Made by a program: the position numbers and the translations under genes. Positions 1 to 12,509 of a DNA stretch of 64,000 nt are shown here, in pieces; within the stretch, counting starts at the first letter, position 1, and the number at the start of each line of letters is the position of its first letter. The stretch spans positions 62,001 to 126,000 of the forward strand of contig VXAZ01006796.1 of the NCBI GenBank assembly GCA_013399875.1, read 5' to 3'. The notes beneath the pieces were generated by a model, which was given only the letters and a program-made list of their open reading frames with translations, did not search any database and had not been told where the DNA came from. This DNA comes from Gymnorhina tibicen (lineage: Eukaryota; Chordata; Aves; Passeriformes; Artamidae).

Positions 1-861
1 TTCTTCCTGTATCCTTTCAACACACACATTTCAAGTACCTTGAACCACTTCATACAGCACCAGAGGTATTGTAGTAAGGTGGTTTATGGATACAAAGAAG
101 AGAATTTGTGACTAAAGGAGATTTTTATTCAAACCACCTGGTTAGACAGTAAGAACAAACTTTGGGGCATAAGTAGTCATCTTTGGCTCCTTCTGCCACA
201 AAACTTAATCTACTTTTCCCCAACATAGACAAAGACATCAATTCTCTCCCCAAACCTCAGCTCTCCAGTACCCTTATAATGTAGTATCTCCAATGGATTC
301 TCAAAACTCATGGATTTCTGCAGCATCTCCATGACTAATGTCACCAAGGCTATCACTGATAAAATGTGTTTTGGAGGTAGCTCAAGCTATAATAAGTTAC
401 TGGAATGCTTAGAAGAGTCCTAAAAAAGGGTCTGATAACCTCAGATAGCAGTGTATCTCCACTGGAATGCAAATGATAAAGGGCCTTCAGTTTCTTTACT
501 TTGACTGTAGTTCCTGAACACTTCAAATCCCAGTAGGCCTGCTCCTAACGAAGTGAACTAAAAGAATAAAATATATATACACACCCTTATAACTTTCAAA
601 GTATTATTTTAGATAAAGATGTAGAGACCCTAAGGTTCAAATCAGCCTCACAAATGTTCTAAGTTAATTTAATACACTAGTAATGGGGAAAGGATGGGTT
701 ATATTGATTTCTGCAATTAAAAAAAATGGAAAAAAAAATAGTAAGCCACATGACCCTGATTTAATGCAGCGCACCCTTCCTAGGCTGAACATTTCATGGT
801 GTTTTTACCAGCAGATGCCTAGTTTGAGATTAGCAGAAGGTACATTCAGTCTGAGCAAAAG

Positions 862-1506
862 CTACCCAGCTTTGGCTGGGTTTGTGTGCAGTGATTCCTG
901 CTCATCTGGCTCTTGAGGAGAGGGTGCAGGTAATTCATTAAAAAAAGGAAACACTGCACACAAGAGTGCCTGAAACCAGCAGCAATGCAGATCTGTGTGA
1001 CAAACACTGCAATCTTTGCAACGTCTCTCTCTAGCTGTAGCACCTCCTTCAGCTTCAGCAAGGTTGGTTGTACAGAGAGTGACCTGCCAAAAGCCACCAA
1101 AACATGTCCAAACTTTCCCTGCAGCATGAAGTTTTTTTGGCAAAATCCCCCACCTCCAGACATGGAGACACCAGCTACCCTCTCTATACACATCAACAGC
1201 ATGATGCAATTCAGGAAAAAAAAGACAGGCTCTCAGGAGCTGCCTGGACCCTTTGGCACAGGAAAAGGGCATATTCTCAGACCAAAAAACTGCCACAAAC
1301 AGCATGGGAGTTGTTGGTCTAATATCCCAGGACTTGTGCTTCCTGTGTTTTAACAAGGTGAGGAACCCCAGAATCACAGAGCCACGTTCAGAGCAGGGCT
1401 TGGCTGCCCAGCAGCGCTGGAGAACAGATACTCGATAGGACACAGGCTGGGCTGGCCAGTTGGCCATGAAAACCCATCTGCTCATGCATCTGTTTGCCAG
1501 CAACAT
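862..1506 (-). other. Unrecognised 214-codon open reading frame in intron 2
   Basis: An uninterrupted minus-strand frame of 214 codons from an ATG to a stop. The product is rich in Cys, Trp and His, has no domain I recognise and shows no signal peptide or membrane pattern. Two other frames are also open over much of the same stretch (846-1202 minus, 985-1353 plus), which suggests a local scarcity of stop triplets rather than selection on one frame. It could be part of an unknown repeat, a non-coding transcript or chance. I do not call it a gene. Confidence 0.2.
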
Positions 1507-2189
1507 CCCTGTCTCTGCTAAATGGGAAGGAAATCAAAGGAGCCTGCTATTTTCTGGAGCATGCAGAGAAGCCCTGTGGGAAGGGTGCACTCCCAGTCCT
1601 GTCATCCAGGGAAGCTGATGTTACAAGCCTCCACTAGAATATTTACATCCAAGACAATATTTAAAAGGGGACAACTGTATTCAACGATGCAACAATGTCC
1701 TAAAATGAAGAAGAAAGATTATTTCAGATGTCATATGGAAGAGCTTTCTTCTTAGGATTATGGCTACTGAAATTTTCACCGGTGGTAACAGCAGAGGACA
1801 ATGCAAAGAATGCCCTCCAAGACAACATTCTGATTCTCTTTTTCTGGATACTATCAATTATTAGTTTGCACCTGATCTTCCTGGAATACATTTTGGAGCC
1901 CACATAAAGGCAGCATAATGCCCAGTAGCTATGGCAACTCGACACCCACCACAGCTATAAAGCTGAAACAAAGCCTGATGCAATAGAGCAACTGCAAACT
2001 GTGCAAGAAGCAAAGTTCAGCTACAGACAAACCACCAATTTTGAAAAATTTGCTTCAGTGTCAATTACTTGAATTCTGTGCCCACAAACCTTTTGTATAA
2101 CCAAATGATCACAAACTTTCGGAACTTTTCCTTGTGCTAGTGTCTTAGAGACAAGTTTAGGAGAACACTTTGGAATGAATGTTTCCTCT

Positions 2190-2700
2190 AACAAAAAAGG
2201 GGTTCCAACAATCCCTTTCTGCCAATGAGAGATTAACACTAGTGCATGAAAGTGAAAAAAACCCAACCCTTTATTCACAAACAGAGTGCCAGCACGGCAT
2301 AGGAAAAAATGGTGAATAAATGCTAGACACTGAACTGTCAGACCTTGGCCCCCCCTCCACACACACCCCCACATCAGAACAAAAAAACCCAAAAATGCCA
2401 GGGAAAGAGAAAAAAACCCCACAATGGCTGCAACATGGTGGGGAGAAAGAAAAAAAGGCGTCGGTTTTTGTCTCAGGGAAGGAAAAAAAAACAAAGGGTT
2501 CACACAGCAGCTTGGGCAAAAGCAGATGGGAACCTGGTAAATCTCTGATGTTGGTCTCCTCTTCACAGCAGATGAAGCTGGTGGATTTAGGGTCCTTTTG
2601 ATAGGAAGATGTCTTTACAAACAATTCGATGGGTGAAGGTATGGGTATTAACGTCTTTGAAATGGGTCTTAATGTCTCTATTAACGTCAAGCAGCAGGTT
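2190..2700. other. Purine-rich stretch flanking the LTR, no gene
   Basis: A strongly strand-biased stretch with C-rich and A/G-rich runs. The motif CAGGGAARG followed by a long A run occurs at about 2399-2417 and 2474-2492, and again at 3214-3231 on the other side of the LTR-like block. This gives phenylalanine-rich open frames on the minus strand that I regard as artefacts. It may belong to the same degraded retroelement as the LTR. Confidence 0.3.
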
Positions 2701-3060
2701 TGTTACAGAGCCCAGACAGCTTGGCTCCTGAAACAGACAAGGGGGTTTGCACAAGCTTGAGTTTCTGAACTTTGGGGTAAAATCACAGGTTCAGGGGAGG
2801 ATATGTGGTAGGCGGTTCGGGAAGGCCGTACCTTCCCAGTACCTCAGCCAATGGGGAAAGGAAGAGGCAACATGCAGCCGGGAGTTTAGGATAAAAGGAG
2901 GTTGTGTCGAGAGAGAAAACATTACGGGTGTGTGCCCCAGGGGACTCTCTCCCTTTATTCAAATAAAGCTGCAGGACTCCTCCATCTCCTTTGTGGACAC
3001 TGGCTTTTCATAGCATGATTTTCCGTACACTTTCTTTTGTGGGGTCGGCTTTTCTAAGAT
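2701..3060 (+). mobile_element. Probable solo LTR of an endogenous retrovirus
   Basis: The block starts near a TGTTAC at 2701. It has promoter-like elements in the right order: a CCAAT motif (about 2848-2852), a TATA-like GGATAAAAGG (about 2889-2898) and an AATAAA signal at 2962-2967, followed by a short T-rich tail (TTTCTTTTGTGGGG near 3030-3045). This order and spacing fit U3-R-U5. No gag, pol or env remnant is seen next to it, and the 3' boundary is not clear; similar sequence may run to about 3440. Orientation is opposite to the host gene. Family not identified. Confidence 0.55.
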
Positions 3061-3440
3061 CTGGGGGCAAGATGGTGCGGCCCCTCTGCTTCCTGGCCAT
3101 CCTCCGGCCAATTCGTCTCCCGTCAATTCTCCGATCTTGGACCAAAACCAAACTGAACAGTTCAGGAAAAAAACAAAGTCCACCAAAGGATTGTTGTCGC
3201 AGATCTCCAAGGCCAGGGAAAGGAAAAAAAACCTTCTTGCCTAAGCTAAGAAAAACCCAAGCTAGCTAAGGAACAAAATAATGCTGTCGCCTGGGAGCGA
3301 GGCTTTGAAATGAGCCCGCCCAAGAGCCCCAAGGCTCCTCCCTCCCCCAGACCCACCTTAAAGCTACAGCAACCATTTCTGGGCATAGAGCAGACGATCA
3401 GGGAATAGAAAACCACCCCAAGGCAGCTAGCCAAAAGCTC
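3061..3440 (+). other. Possible retroelement leader next to the LTR
   Basis: Sequence directly following the LTR-like block, more GC-rich than its surroundings. It contains TGGGGGCAAGATGG near 3062, which shares only the first seven bases with a typical proline-tRNA primer site, so that reading is weak. The A-run motif noted at 2399 and 2474 occurs again at 3214-3231. No protein remnant is recognised. It may be a retroviral leader, a U5 extension, or unrelated. Confidence 0.25.
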
Positions 3441-6289
3441 TTAGAGAGAAAGCCTCACATAGCTGTGAAGGAGAGCAAAGCAGAGTTTCTTTCCTTGAAC
3501 AAAACTCTGGGTAAGATATGCTAAAATTCTGATCTTTCACCACTTTATTCTCCCACCGTGGTACCTTCTAGGTACTGATGGTACTCAGCCTGGGGCTCTC
3601 AGAGGGAGCTGCACCCACACACTGGATCCCTTACTGTCTCCACTGAACAACTGCAGTTGCAGTTTCAGCTTGAAACAACAAAGTCAACTCACATGTAGCC
3701 CTTATTCCTTTTGATATTCAGTCCTGCAAAGCTATTCCCACTGTTCACATGGGTTTTAGTACTGCTCTAAATCCTCTAATTCCTTACAACCTAATCTTTC
3801 TCCTGTCATTTATGGTTCTGGTTGCAGGTAGTGGCTTAATGACCTAAGACTGCCCTGGAGTTAACAATTTAGTTTACCTTAGAGTGAGAAGTGCTCTGAA
3901 TTGTCAAGTCCAGCCCCTGAAATTTAGGGTTAATTACACTGTTCCATTATCCCAACCCTTTTAGAGAAGATGAGGTATCACTGCAAACATCTTCCAACTT
4001 TGATTTGCTGGCACCCTTTCTTCCCACCCAAGTGTCCTTTTGGGGGAAGAACAGACACTGGTCTATGAGTAGCTCTGAACTGAATGGTGAAGTTAAAAAG
4101 TCAGATCCCACTTAGCTCTTAATGAGAACAAGAGTAAAAGGCATGCAGGGCAATCTATACCATCAGTTGGCTGCTTCCTCCATCTTCAAAGACAGAAAAC
4201 TCTCCTGTAACCTTTGCCCTTCATCACTCTACAACAAAAAACTGTTTGCCCTCCTCATTTGAGGGCACATATCAAACACAAGTTTTTTAGATCCTGCACT
4301 GCTTTGAGATTGTGTTTCCTGACTGAATTCTTACTTTCTTCTCATTGTTACGTAAGTTTATATCTCAGTATTAAAGAAATCACCTGAAAATTAATTATAG
4401 CTCTTGCAAAAGTACTTCATCACAAGGAATACCACAATGTATTCTGTTTTCTTCTTTTCAAGAAACACAAGACGTTCCTTCTGATTGGCAAGTCGCAGGC
4501 ACAGAAAACAAAAGATTTAACAAGCCTATACATCTGCTTTCAGTATCTGCACATTGTATATGAAAAAGATTCTGAAGTGATAAGAAAGAGTAAATTATAA
4601 GACTGAGAAATGCTAACAGGACTCACAGAATAAAAGCTGACTTCAACCAACCATAATTCAAATTACTTGGGTGAAAAGGACCCCAAAATCTAGTTCTGCC
4701 TTTGTAACTCCAGAAATAGCGGAAGAGGTATAAAAGATGAAAAACAAAAGCGCAAATTGTTCAAATTATTGGAGCGGTCCGAATGCTTGAAGATGCTCAA
4801 CAAACAAATCAGGGGAAAGCAAAAATAAGTCACATGGGTGTGGAAACTGTTTATCCCTAGCCTGGCTGTGGCACCATGACAGTGGTTAACGGTGGCTAAG
4901 TAAGACAAGGCTGGGAGTTCAAATATGCTGAGCAGTATCAGCAAGGCAAGAACGACTTGGTTTTGGGATCCTGACAAAGTCATCTTTGCTGCTGCCTCAC
5001 GCTTGTACTATGTGAATCCCACCAACTTTCATTCCCCAAACACTCCATGGATCTGCTAAATCAGCTTTCCAAAATGAAAGGAAGAGATACATGGTGTACA
5101 AGGTGAAAGGTGTGACTATTTAAGCATTATCAAACATGGTAATGTTGATACTCCCAGACCAGAGAGTAACCCGTATTTTCAGGTGTAACAAGTTGCTCAC
5201 TATTACCCTATTCCTGTATTGTTATTTTCCAGCCTTTCTGAAGCTCCTAGAGAAGCACAAGTACCTGAAGCAACACACAGTGTGCCTTCTGCAGTATCCA
5301 GTCAGCAGGATTCAGGAACGTACATTACATCTGTAGGCAGCAGACACTGCCATTGGAGAAAGACCATTACAGAATGGTAATGAATCAGTGTGTTTCAAAC
5401 CACCTCTGTTGAATACAGAAATGCATAAACTGGATTACTGACCAGAAGACAGGGTGGGGGAAAACCCTGGTCCAGACATTAGACATTTAAGTTCTAATTA
5501 CCAACGTTACTACAAACATGATGATGATATTCCAGAGTTCCAATTCAATTGCATATTAATTTCAACACTGAACCCAGACATTCCCATACCTCTAATAAGC
5601 AAGTTGACCAGCCTGTAACCCACAGATAAAATCCACTAAGTGCTCTGATGAACCCGTAGCCTGATGAGGCTTTCGGGGAGCTCCAAGCAGACACTTTTAG
5701 CTTTTCCAGGATGCAAGCCCAGCCTAGCAGTGCTCTTCTGTCCTTCTGCTCCCCAGTGACTCAGACAGATATGATGCATTTCTGATACTGAATTATTCAG
5801 CATAATTCATCAGATAGGAAAACTGGGTCTGGGCTTCTTCCCTTCCCAGTGAAGTTGCTCTCTGTAGTAGAGAACAGAGCATCTTCTTGGCAACACAGCT
5901 CAGGGCTGCCACTTTTCAGTGCCATTCATATTAAAATCACATCTGATTCTGGCTTTCTTGTCACCCTATTTGACTCCTTAAGAAGAGCTCTTCAGAGAGT
6001 GGAAGCAATATAAAGCAATTCATTAAAAATGCCCCTGCAGCCCACACCCCTTCCTGAGTCTGGAGTTTTGCGACTGTGATACTGTGAAAGTATTTCAGCT
6101 GTGCACTTGCTTTGCCTCAGACAATGTCTTGGGGTGACTTTATGCTGTTGTATCCCCTATCACTGCTCTATGCCCAGACATGATTCCTGAGCCTTTCTAT
6201 GCCTTTAAAACTGGCTGCAAGAGACAGAGAAACAAAAACTGAGTGAACTTTTCAAAACAGTTTGTGCTTCAAGGACACAGAGATTAACT

Positions 6290-6773
6290 ACTTCTGCAGC
6301 GGAGCAGAGGAAGCATCGCTTCTTACTTTTCAGTCAGCTTTTTGACTCTGCTTCTTCGGAGAGAGACGGAGAGTTGAGGTTTTTTTTCTGGGACTTTGGT
6401 TTTTTCCCTTCTTCTCTTCTGGACTTGTTCAGAACACCAGAACATCAGAACCCCACCAGGGGACCTTCCACCGGCCTGGAGGGGGGCCCCCCACGCCAAC
6501 CCAGCTCCGAGGAGGAGGAGAGAGGCCGCACCCACAGAAGGACTCTAAAATCTTTCAGGTTCTCTCTCCAGAGCGAGAGATTTTATTACTTAGCATTATT
6601 ATTTTCCTGTGTGTTTGTTAAATAAATAGTTTTTATTTTCTCCTTCACTTTCCTCCGAGGAAAATTTTTTTTTCCCGAACCTGGTTGGGGGGAGGGGTGG
6701 TTGTAACCTGCCTTCCTTTGAGGAGACGTTCCTTTTGGACGTTTCCCTGAATTTGGCCTAAACCACCACAGAC
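6290..6773 (+). mobile_element. Solo LTR of an avian endogenous retrovirus
   Basis: A block richer in G and C than its surroundings, with a poly(A) signal AAATAAATAG (about 6619-6628), a following T-rich stretch, the segment CCGAACCTGGTTGGGGG (6676-6692), and an end reading TAAACCACCACAGACA (6759-6774). This layout resembles LTRs common in passerine genomes. The left boundary is uncertain by some tens of bases. No internal retroviral sequence adjoins it, so it is most likely a solo LTR left by recombination. It lies in antisense orientation to the host gene. Confidence 0.6.
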
Positions 6774-6982
6774 AGGAATTTACTCTAGAAATAGGGCAGA
6801 AGATGAGAGCATCACCACCCTGACTGGTGTTAGCCTGCCACATGTGTCACAAGCATAGTGAAGGTCACAGACAGACTGGCTCGTTCTGCCTGGAAAAGAA
6901 ATGTTCCTGTCACACTCATCATAGTATTTTTTTCCCTTCTTTTTTTTCCAAGCAGTCTGCCACAGCACACAGAGGAAATGGA

Positions 6983-7035
6983 GATGGCCTTGATTATCTT
7001 AAAGGTCTCTTCCAACCCTGATCATTTTATAAGCG
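6983..7035 (+). mobile_element. CR1 LINE 3' tail fragment
   Basis: About 50 bases that match the end of avian CR1 elements: GATGGCCTTGATTATCTTAA followed by GGTCTCTTCCAACC and an ATTTTATAAG tail. Only the very 3' end is present, as is usual for 5'-truncated CR1 copies. Confidence 0.6.
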
Positions 7036-10000
7036 CATCATGAGCAGAGGCTCTCAGGTAGCAGCTCCTTTATGCTCACACATTTAGACAATCAAACATC
7101 AGCAAAGTAGCATGAGAAAGCACAGGGATTTCTGGCAAGGAGAACTGCAAAAGAAAGGTCAAATCTTTGCACTGAAAATGTTGAGCTCCTTACAAAAAAA
7201 ATCAGTATCAATCTGATAATGCCAGGGTTCCTTTTTCATGTTTCAAAATATAAGCACTGTGTGGATGGTGAACTCTTTGTAGGAGCCACTGTTCCTGCTC
7301 ACTGCAACGCCTCTACAAGTTCAGCACAATGGTAGAGCTGAGGCACAACAGCCAACTCTGTATCAACTTGCGTGTGTTGCAATCATTGTTCCCACATACT
7401 ACCCATGAACGAGGAGAAAATTTATTCAGCAAGAAAGATGCAATTTTTGGCCATTTGTTTCTCTTCAGCGTTTGGGTGGTGGCATGGGACTGCCACGAAG
7501 TATAGCATAGAGCTCTTCTGGAGACATCCTGTTTGCTCGCAGTGCTGGAAAAAACCCCAACACTGCAACAGAGCCAGCAATGAAGGATTCTTAAAACTTG
7601 TATTTTTTTTAGATGCTGAGTTCAGGTTGTTGAATCTTCCAGGCAGCCAGATGGTGGCAGTGAATTATGGATTCAGTTAGCAAAATCCTGTGATTTTCAG
7701 TGCGAGTCATGTGCCTGAGGTAATTTAGATTTGGAAACTGACTGGTCACACCACAAGCAGTATTTGCTGAGTCACGGGTCCAGATGCACATGAACATGTA
7801 AACCATGGCTCTGTTCAGTTCTGTTTCTGAAGCTGCAGTCACAACATCAGTAGCTTAAGCTTTTTGAAGACTTAACAGTCCTAATGACTATCCTGTGTAT
7901 TTGGCAGGAACTCTACTCCTCCACCTTCATAGGATGCTGAAGAAAACAGGAACTACTCCAATACCCAGGCAAGCTCAAAACATGCCCAGGGTGTCTTACA
8001 TTTATCTTTTTTATTGCTTTGCCCTATAGATACGGCACCTTTTCAGGTGACAAGGCACGATGAAAGGCAGAATACAACCTGCTGGTCCATCACTGAAGTT
8101 TTATCTTCGTTTCCCAGCTGTCTGTGTAACACTATATACTTGCATCTTCTGGACTCCCAAGAGAAAGTAAAGCTGCTCTCTACAGAAAGATCAGAGATAC
8201 TCAATCTTGACTTAACAGCATTTTAAAATCATAATCCCAAATCCAGCCATGTTAACCTTTCAAACCTGCAGTTGTCCAAGACCCTTTGGAAGTGAGGATG
8301 AGGGCTCACATTTTCCAGTAGGTCACATCAGCTGGCATGAGAGGCAGCAGCAAAGGGGTTTTTGAGTCTTGACTTAATAAACAGTGACAATTCAAAGGGA
8401 TTCCACCTTACAAAATCCTGCTAAATTCCTTAACCGTGGGAGAAGCTACACTCCACAGTGCCTTGGTCTGCACAGAACCTGACATAGGGGGTCTGTGGTT
8501 TTGCATAAAGACACCAAGAGAAGAAGTATATTCAAAACTTGGCAAGAAAAACTGCAAGAGTGTTACTGTGACATGCTAAGGAAAGACAGAATTAAATGTA
8601 CTTCTCTGGGATCCAAGAGTCTGTGTAGTGGATATAGCCCAGAATTTGATATGGCAGTTCTGCCCTGGCATTCACATATTAGGAGCTGAACTGCTGTTTC
8701 ATCCACCCATGCTCAGTTTAGCAATTGGTGGGAAGGAAAAGAGAAACAAATGGGAAGTCACTTAGACCAGGCAGACTGCAAAGCAGATAATTTAAAAGGC
8801 CCTTTAAAATAAAATTAATGATGGTAGAGAAGTTTACCATCAGCACCTACTGGACATACCAAATGGTATGATTTATTACTTCAAGCTGTCATGACTAAGC
8901 TGCACCCAAAGCCCTTCTCATTCAGTCTCAAAACTGAGCAGAACCTCTAATCTTGATCCTATCAGGTTTTTTCTGCCTATCCTCTGTTACACTTCAACTT
9001 AAAATCAAATGTTACTGCCAACACTCTTCAGCTCCAGTAAGCACAGAAGAACCCAAGCCACAAGCAGGAACTACTTTTCATCACACAGGACAGGCACCAA
9101 AACCTGGGAACCACTGGATTCATTGACACTTGTTTCCCACTGACACAGACCATCATACCAGGGCATGGAAATGACACAAACAGACACCACCACTGTCAGC
9201 ATTCAGACACACAGCCTCTCTGCACTCAACCCCTTTTGTCGTTGTCATCAGTCCGATGATTGCTGTGCTCAAAACTGCAAAGATCTTATTTTCATGAACA
9301 TAAACTAACATTCTGAGCTGACATGGGATGAGTCACCTCTGCCAGCATTCTTCAGCCAAAACCTGCAGCTGCAGCTAAGCACAGTGCACATATATAGAGG
9401 TGTTTGTGGAAGAACTACAATGAACTAGCTTCACTGTACACCCAGACTACAAAGTCACCCTCAATGTGGTCCATGAAGGAATCATCACCAGACCATTTGG
9501 CTCAGCCTGGCATAAAGCAGGAGCCAACAGCACAGCTCCAGTTCTAGTCCTAAATGTCCCCAAACAACTCTGAACTCTCCCCTTCATTTGCCTTTTCAAT
9601 TTACCCCTGGGAATCTAAATGAGAGCACAGTTTGGTGGGCATGGAATTCTGTTGTGAATTTCCACCTGATACTTTGCTGTGCCTTAAATCATACCTCCCC
9701 TGCTGAGGGAGGATTTTGATATCCTTGCCAGGATTTTCCATTTAATGAGGGACATCCAACAGTCTCTGCTTTCAGATAGTTTATTAAGTCTTATCAGAGA
9801 AGTTAAAAGTACAGCAGAGAGATGTGAATGCCTTGAGAATGTGTGCCGAATGTCTGAATAATCAAGATAACACAGCCTTCTTAAAGGTAAACTACCCAAC
9901 TTCAGGCACTTGAAACGAAAGATATTTTCACTTTTCTACCAATATTCAACAAATGTTTATAACACGTTTACAGGAACTGCAGATTTCTTTATCCAGTCAT

Positions 10001-12010
10001 TTTAAACAATTTTTGCTGCATAAAATGGAGTAGTCAGAGAAGAAGAAGAAGGTTTAAGAACAACAACAATCCTCCATTTTGGAGTTTTTGCTTTTTATCT
10101 ATTTGCTATGTTAACAAACCCAACACCTTTATATATTCACCCTGTGTAACCTTACATAATATTCTATTATCTAGTTCACACCGCTGTGTGTTCTAATTCT
10201 TCCCAGAGAGTAGGCAGCTTTCTCCATGGACAAAGGTCAAAAACAGTGTGGTCCAGAGGGGTAAAATTCCTTAAAACAGGCAGAGAAATATTCCCCGCAC
10301 TCTGGACTCCCACAGGTGGGTGGCAGGGAGGCTTGTACTTCTATCCAGCTTCTACAGATACCAGCCTCCATCTCCCTTGCCTTTAACAGCATGACTTTGG
10401 TATTTTGGCATCATTTTTCAAGAAAGAATGTCCAAAACTACAAAGTAAATTAAAAACCTACGTAGTCATAATTTCAAAGTGTAGGAGTAGTTGTTTGGTG
10501 TCTCACTGCACTGGACAGGCTCAAAAATCAGATAAAAGAGGAGTTGGAACTACAAAGCAGTCAAGTGAAATCAAACAGGAGGACAGCTGAACAAGTACCA
10601 ACAAATCACCAACTATGACTTTTCACAAAGCAACCAAAGTACTTCAAAGTCACAGGAAAGGTACAATTCTTAAAAGCCAAGCAAAATGCAGACAGCCAAG
10701 GGAGAGTTACAAAATGCTGTGTGTGCTACAAGGCCCACTTCTCATCCTAACTGTTACTGCACATGATTCACTAGTGCTGATTTGTAGTAACCTCCACTTA
10801 TGAAACCTCCTCACAAATAAAAATTATCTATGGTGCTTTTGGAAAGCTTAAATAATGCTCTGAGAGCAAATATAAAGGTTTATGTCACTGTCGCCTATCC
10901 ACAAGAGGTTCAAACACTTTAAGCTAATGAATCAGTTAAACAGGTGGATCAGGGGTCTGTAAATGGATTTAAGCAACTAGGCTGTCTCTGAGATTCAACT
11001 TCCTTGTTGAGAAGGACAAGAGGTTAAACAACCCATGCTTTTACCAGGCTGAACAAAGCCATAATATCACTTGATGTGAAACAGGGATGCATTTACCGTC
11101 ATTTAAACAACAATCAGGATGGAAGTTTCCCCCACAAGTCTTAAAGCTCCAAATACACTATATGAAGACTAAACCACTCATCTGATACAGAAAAAACTGT
11201 ATTTTACCATCTTCTCCTAGTGGTTGTCAAGATGGAAGTTGGAGGGCCAGGGAGAAGAGAGAAGATAATTCTGTCCATTTTCTGTATTTTCATCAAAAGT
11301 GTGGGAACCTTCTGGAATCTTTTTCTCAAGGGAGCTGACAACTGCAGTTCTGTACACCACCACATTTGAACCCAGAGAACTCTTGTACAGCTGGTTACAA
11401 ACACTTTCATATACACCATTCACTAATACCTGTGGTTCAACAACAGTGTCAAGTATTTACATGTGTCAGGAAATTAACCCCTGTGTTTTCTTCCTCCGTT
11501 TATCTTCCTGCAGCCACCAACCTTAATTCCCAATTAAACCATCCTATTTCTTGCTTCTGTTTCCCCCAGCTAAGATGAAAATTGCCATGGAATGCTAAGT
11601 TTCTCAGATCTCTAATGGGGAAATAAATACCTATGCAGCAAGGTTTGCAAGCAACAGTAGTTCTTTAGGGCATACTGTCTTAAATGTAGACTATGAGAAT
11701 ACAGTAATTTCTCCACTGTTTGTCATTGCTGTATCCCAGCTCCAGGAGGCTGCTCGTATTCTGCTATTGAGTACACCCAACAGATGTTCATTCCTGATAC
11801 TCTGGTATCTCAGGCAGTTTTCTTCTAGAAATACCAGTGTGACCATCTTCCTTCTCCTTTTTGTCTCCCTTTCTACAGACTTACGCTTTGAGTTCATAAA
11901 GTACCATCACTGAAAAGCAATACAAAAATCAGCTTCCCAAAAAAGCAGGCAAGCTTTCTGATTTTCTCAAGTCTATGACAGTGCACCTCATTTACACTGC
12001 TGCTGATGTT

Positions 12011-12100
12011 ACAGAATCACAGAATCATTAGGGTTGGAAGAGATCTCTGGAGATCATTCAGTCCAAACACACTGCCAAGGCAGGGTCACCTGGAGTTCAC
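12011..12100 (-). mobile_element. CR1 LINE 3' end fragment
   Basis: The stretch begins ACAGAATCACAGAATCATTA and continues GGGTTGGAAGAGATCTCTGG, which is the reverse complement of the canonical CR1 3' end with its octamer-like repeats. The element is in minus orientation, the same as the host gene, and ends about 170 bases downstream of exon 2. It is strongly 5'-truncated. Confidence 0.85.
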
Positions 12101-12254
12101 AACCTTAACCATGGTATTTCCTTATGGGTCAATTTTGTATAACATCTTACGGTGAGTGGAGCTGCAAATTCCTTATCCTTGGTTTGCAGTTCTTCAGATG
12201 TGTCAGGTACTCCACAACACCAAACCCCCATGTTACCTTAAGTTTCCCAAATTA

Positions 12255-12509
<255 letters not shown>

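Noticed and set aside
2021..2566. 181-codon minus-strand frame
   Set aside because: Its phenylalanine- and leucine-rich product simply mirrors A/G-rich runs on the plus strand; no domain is visible.
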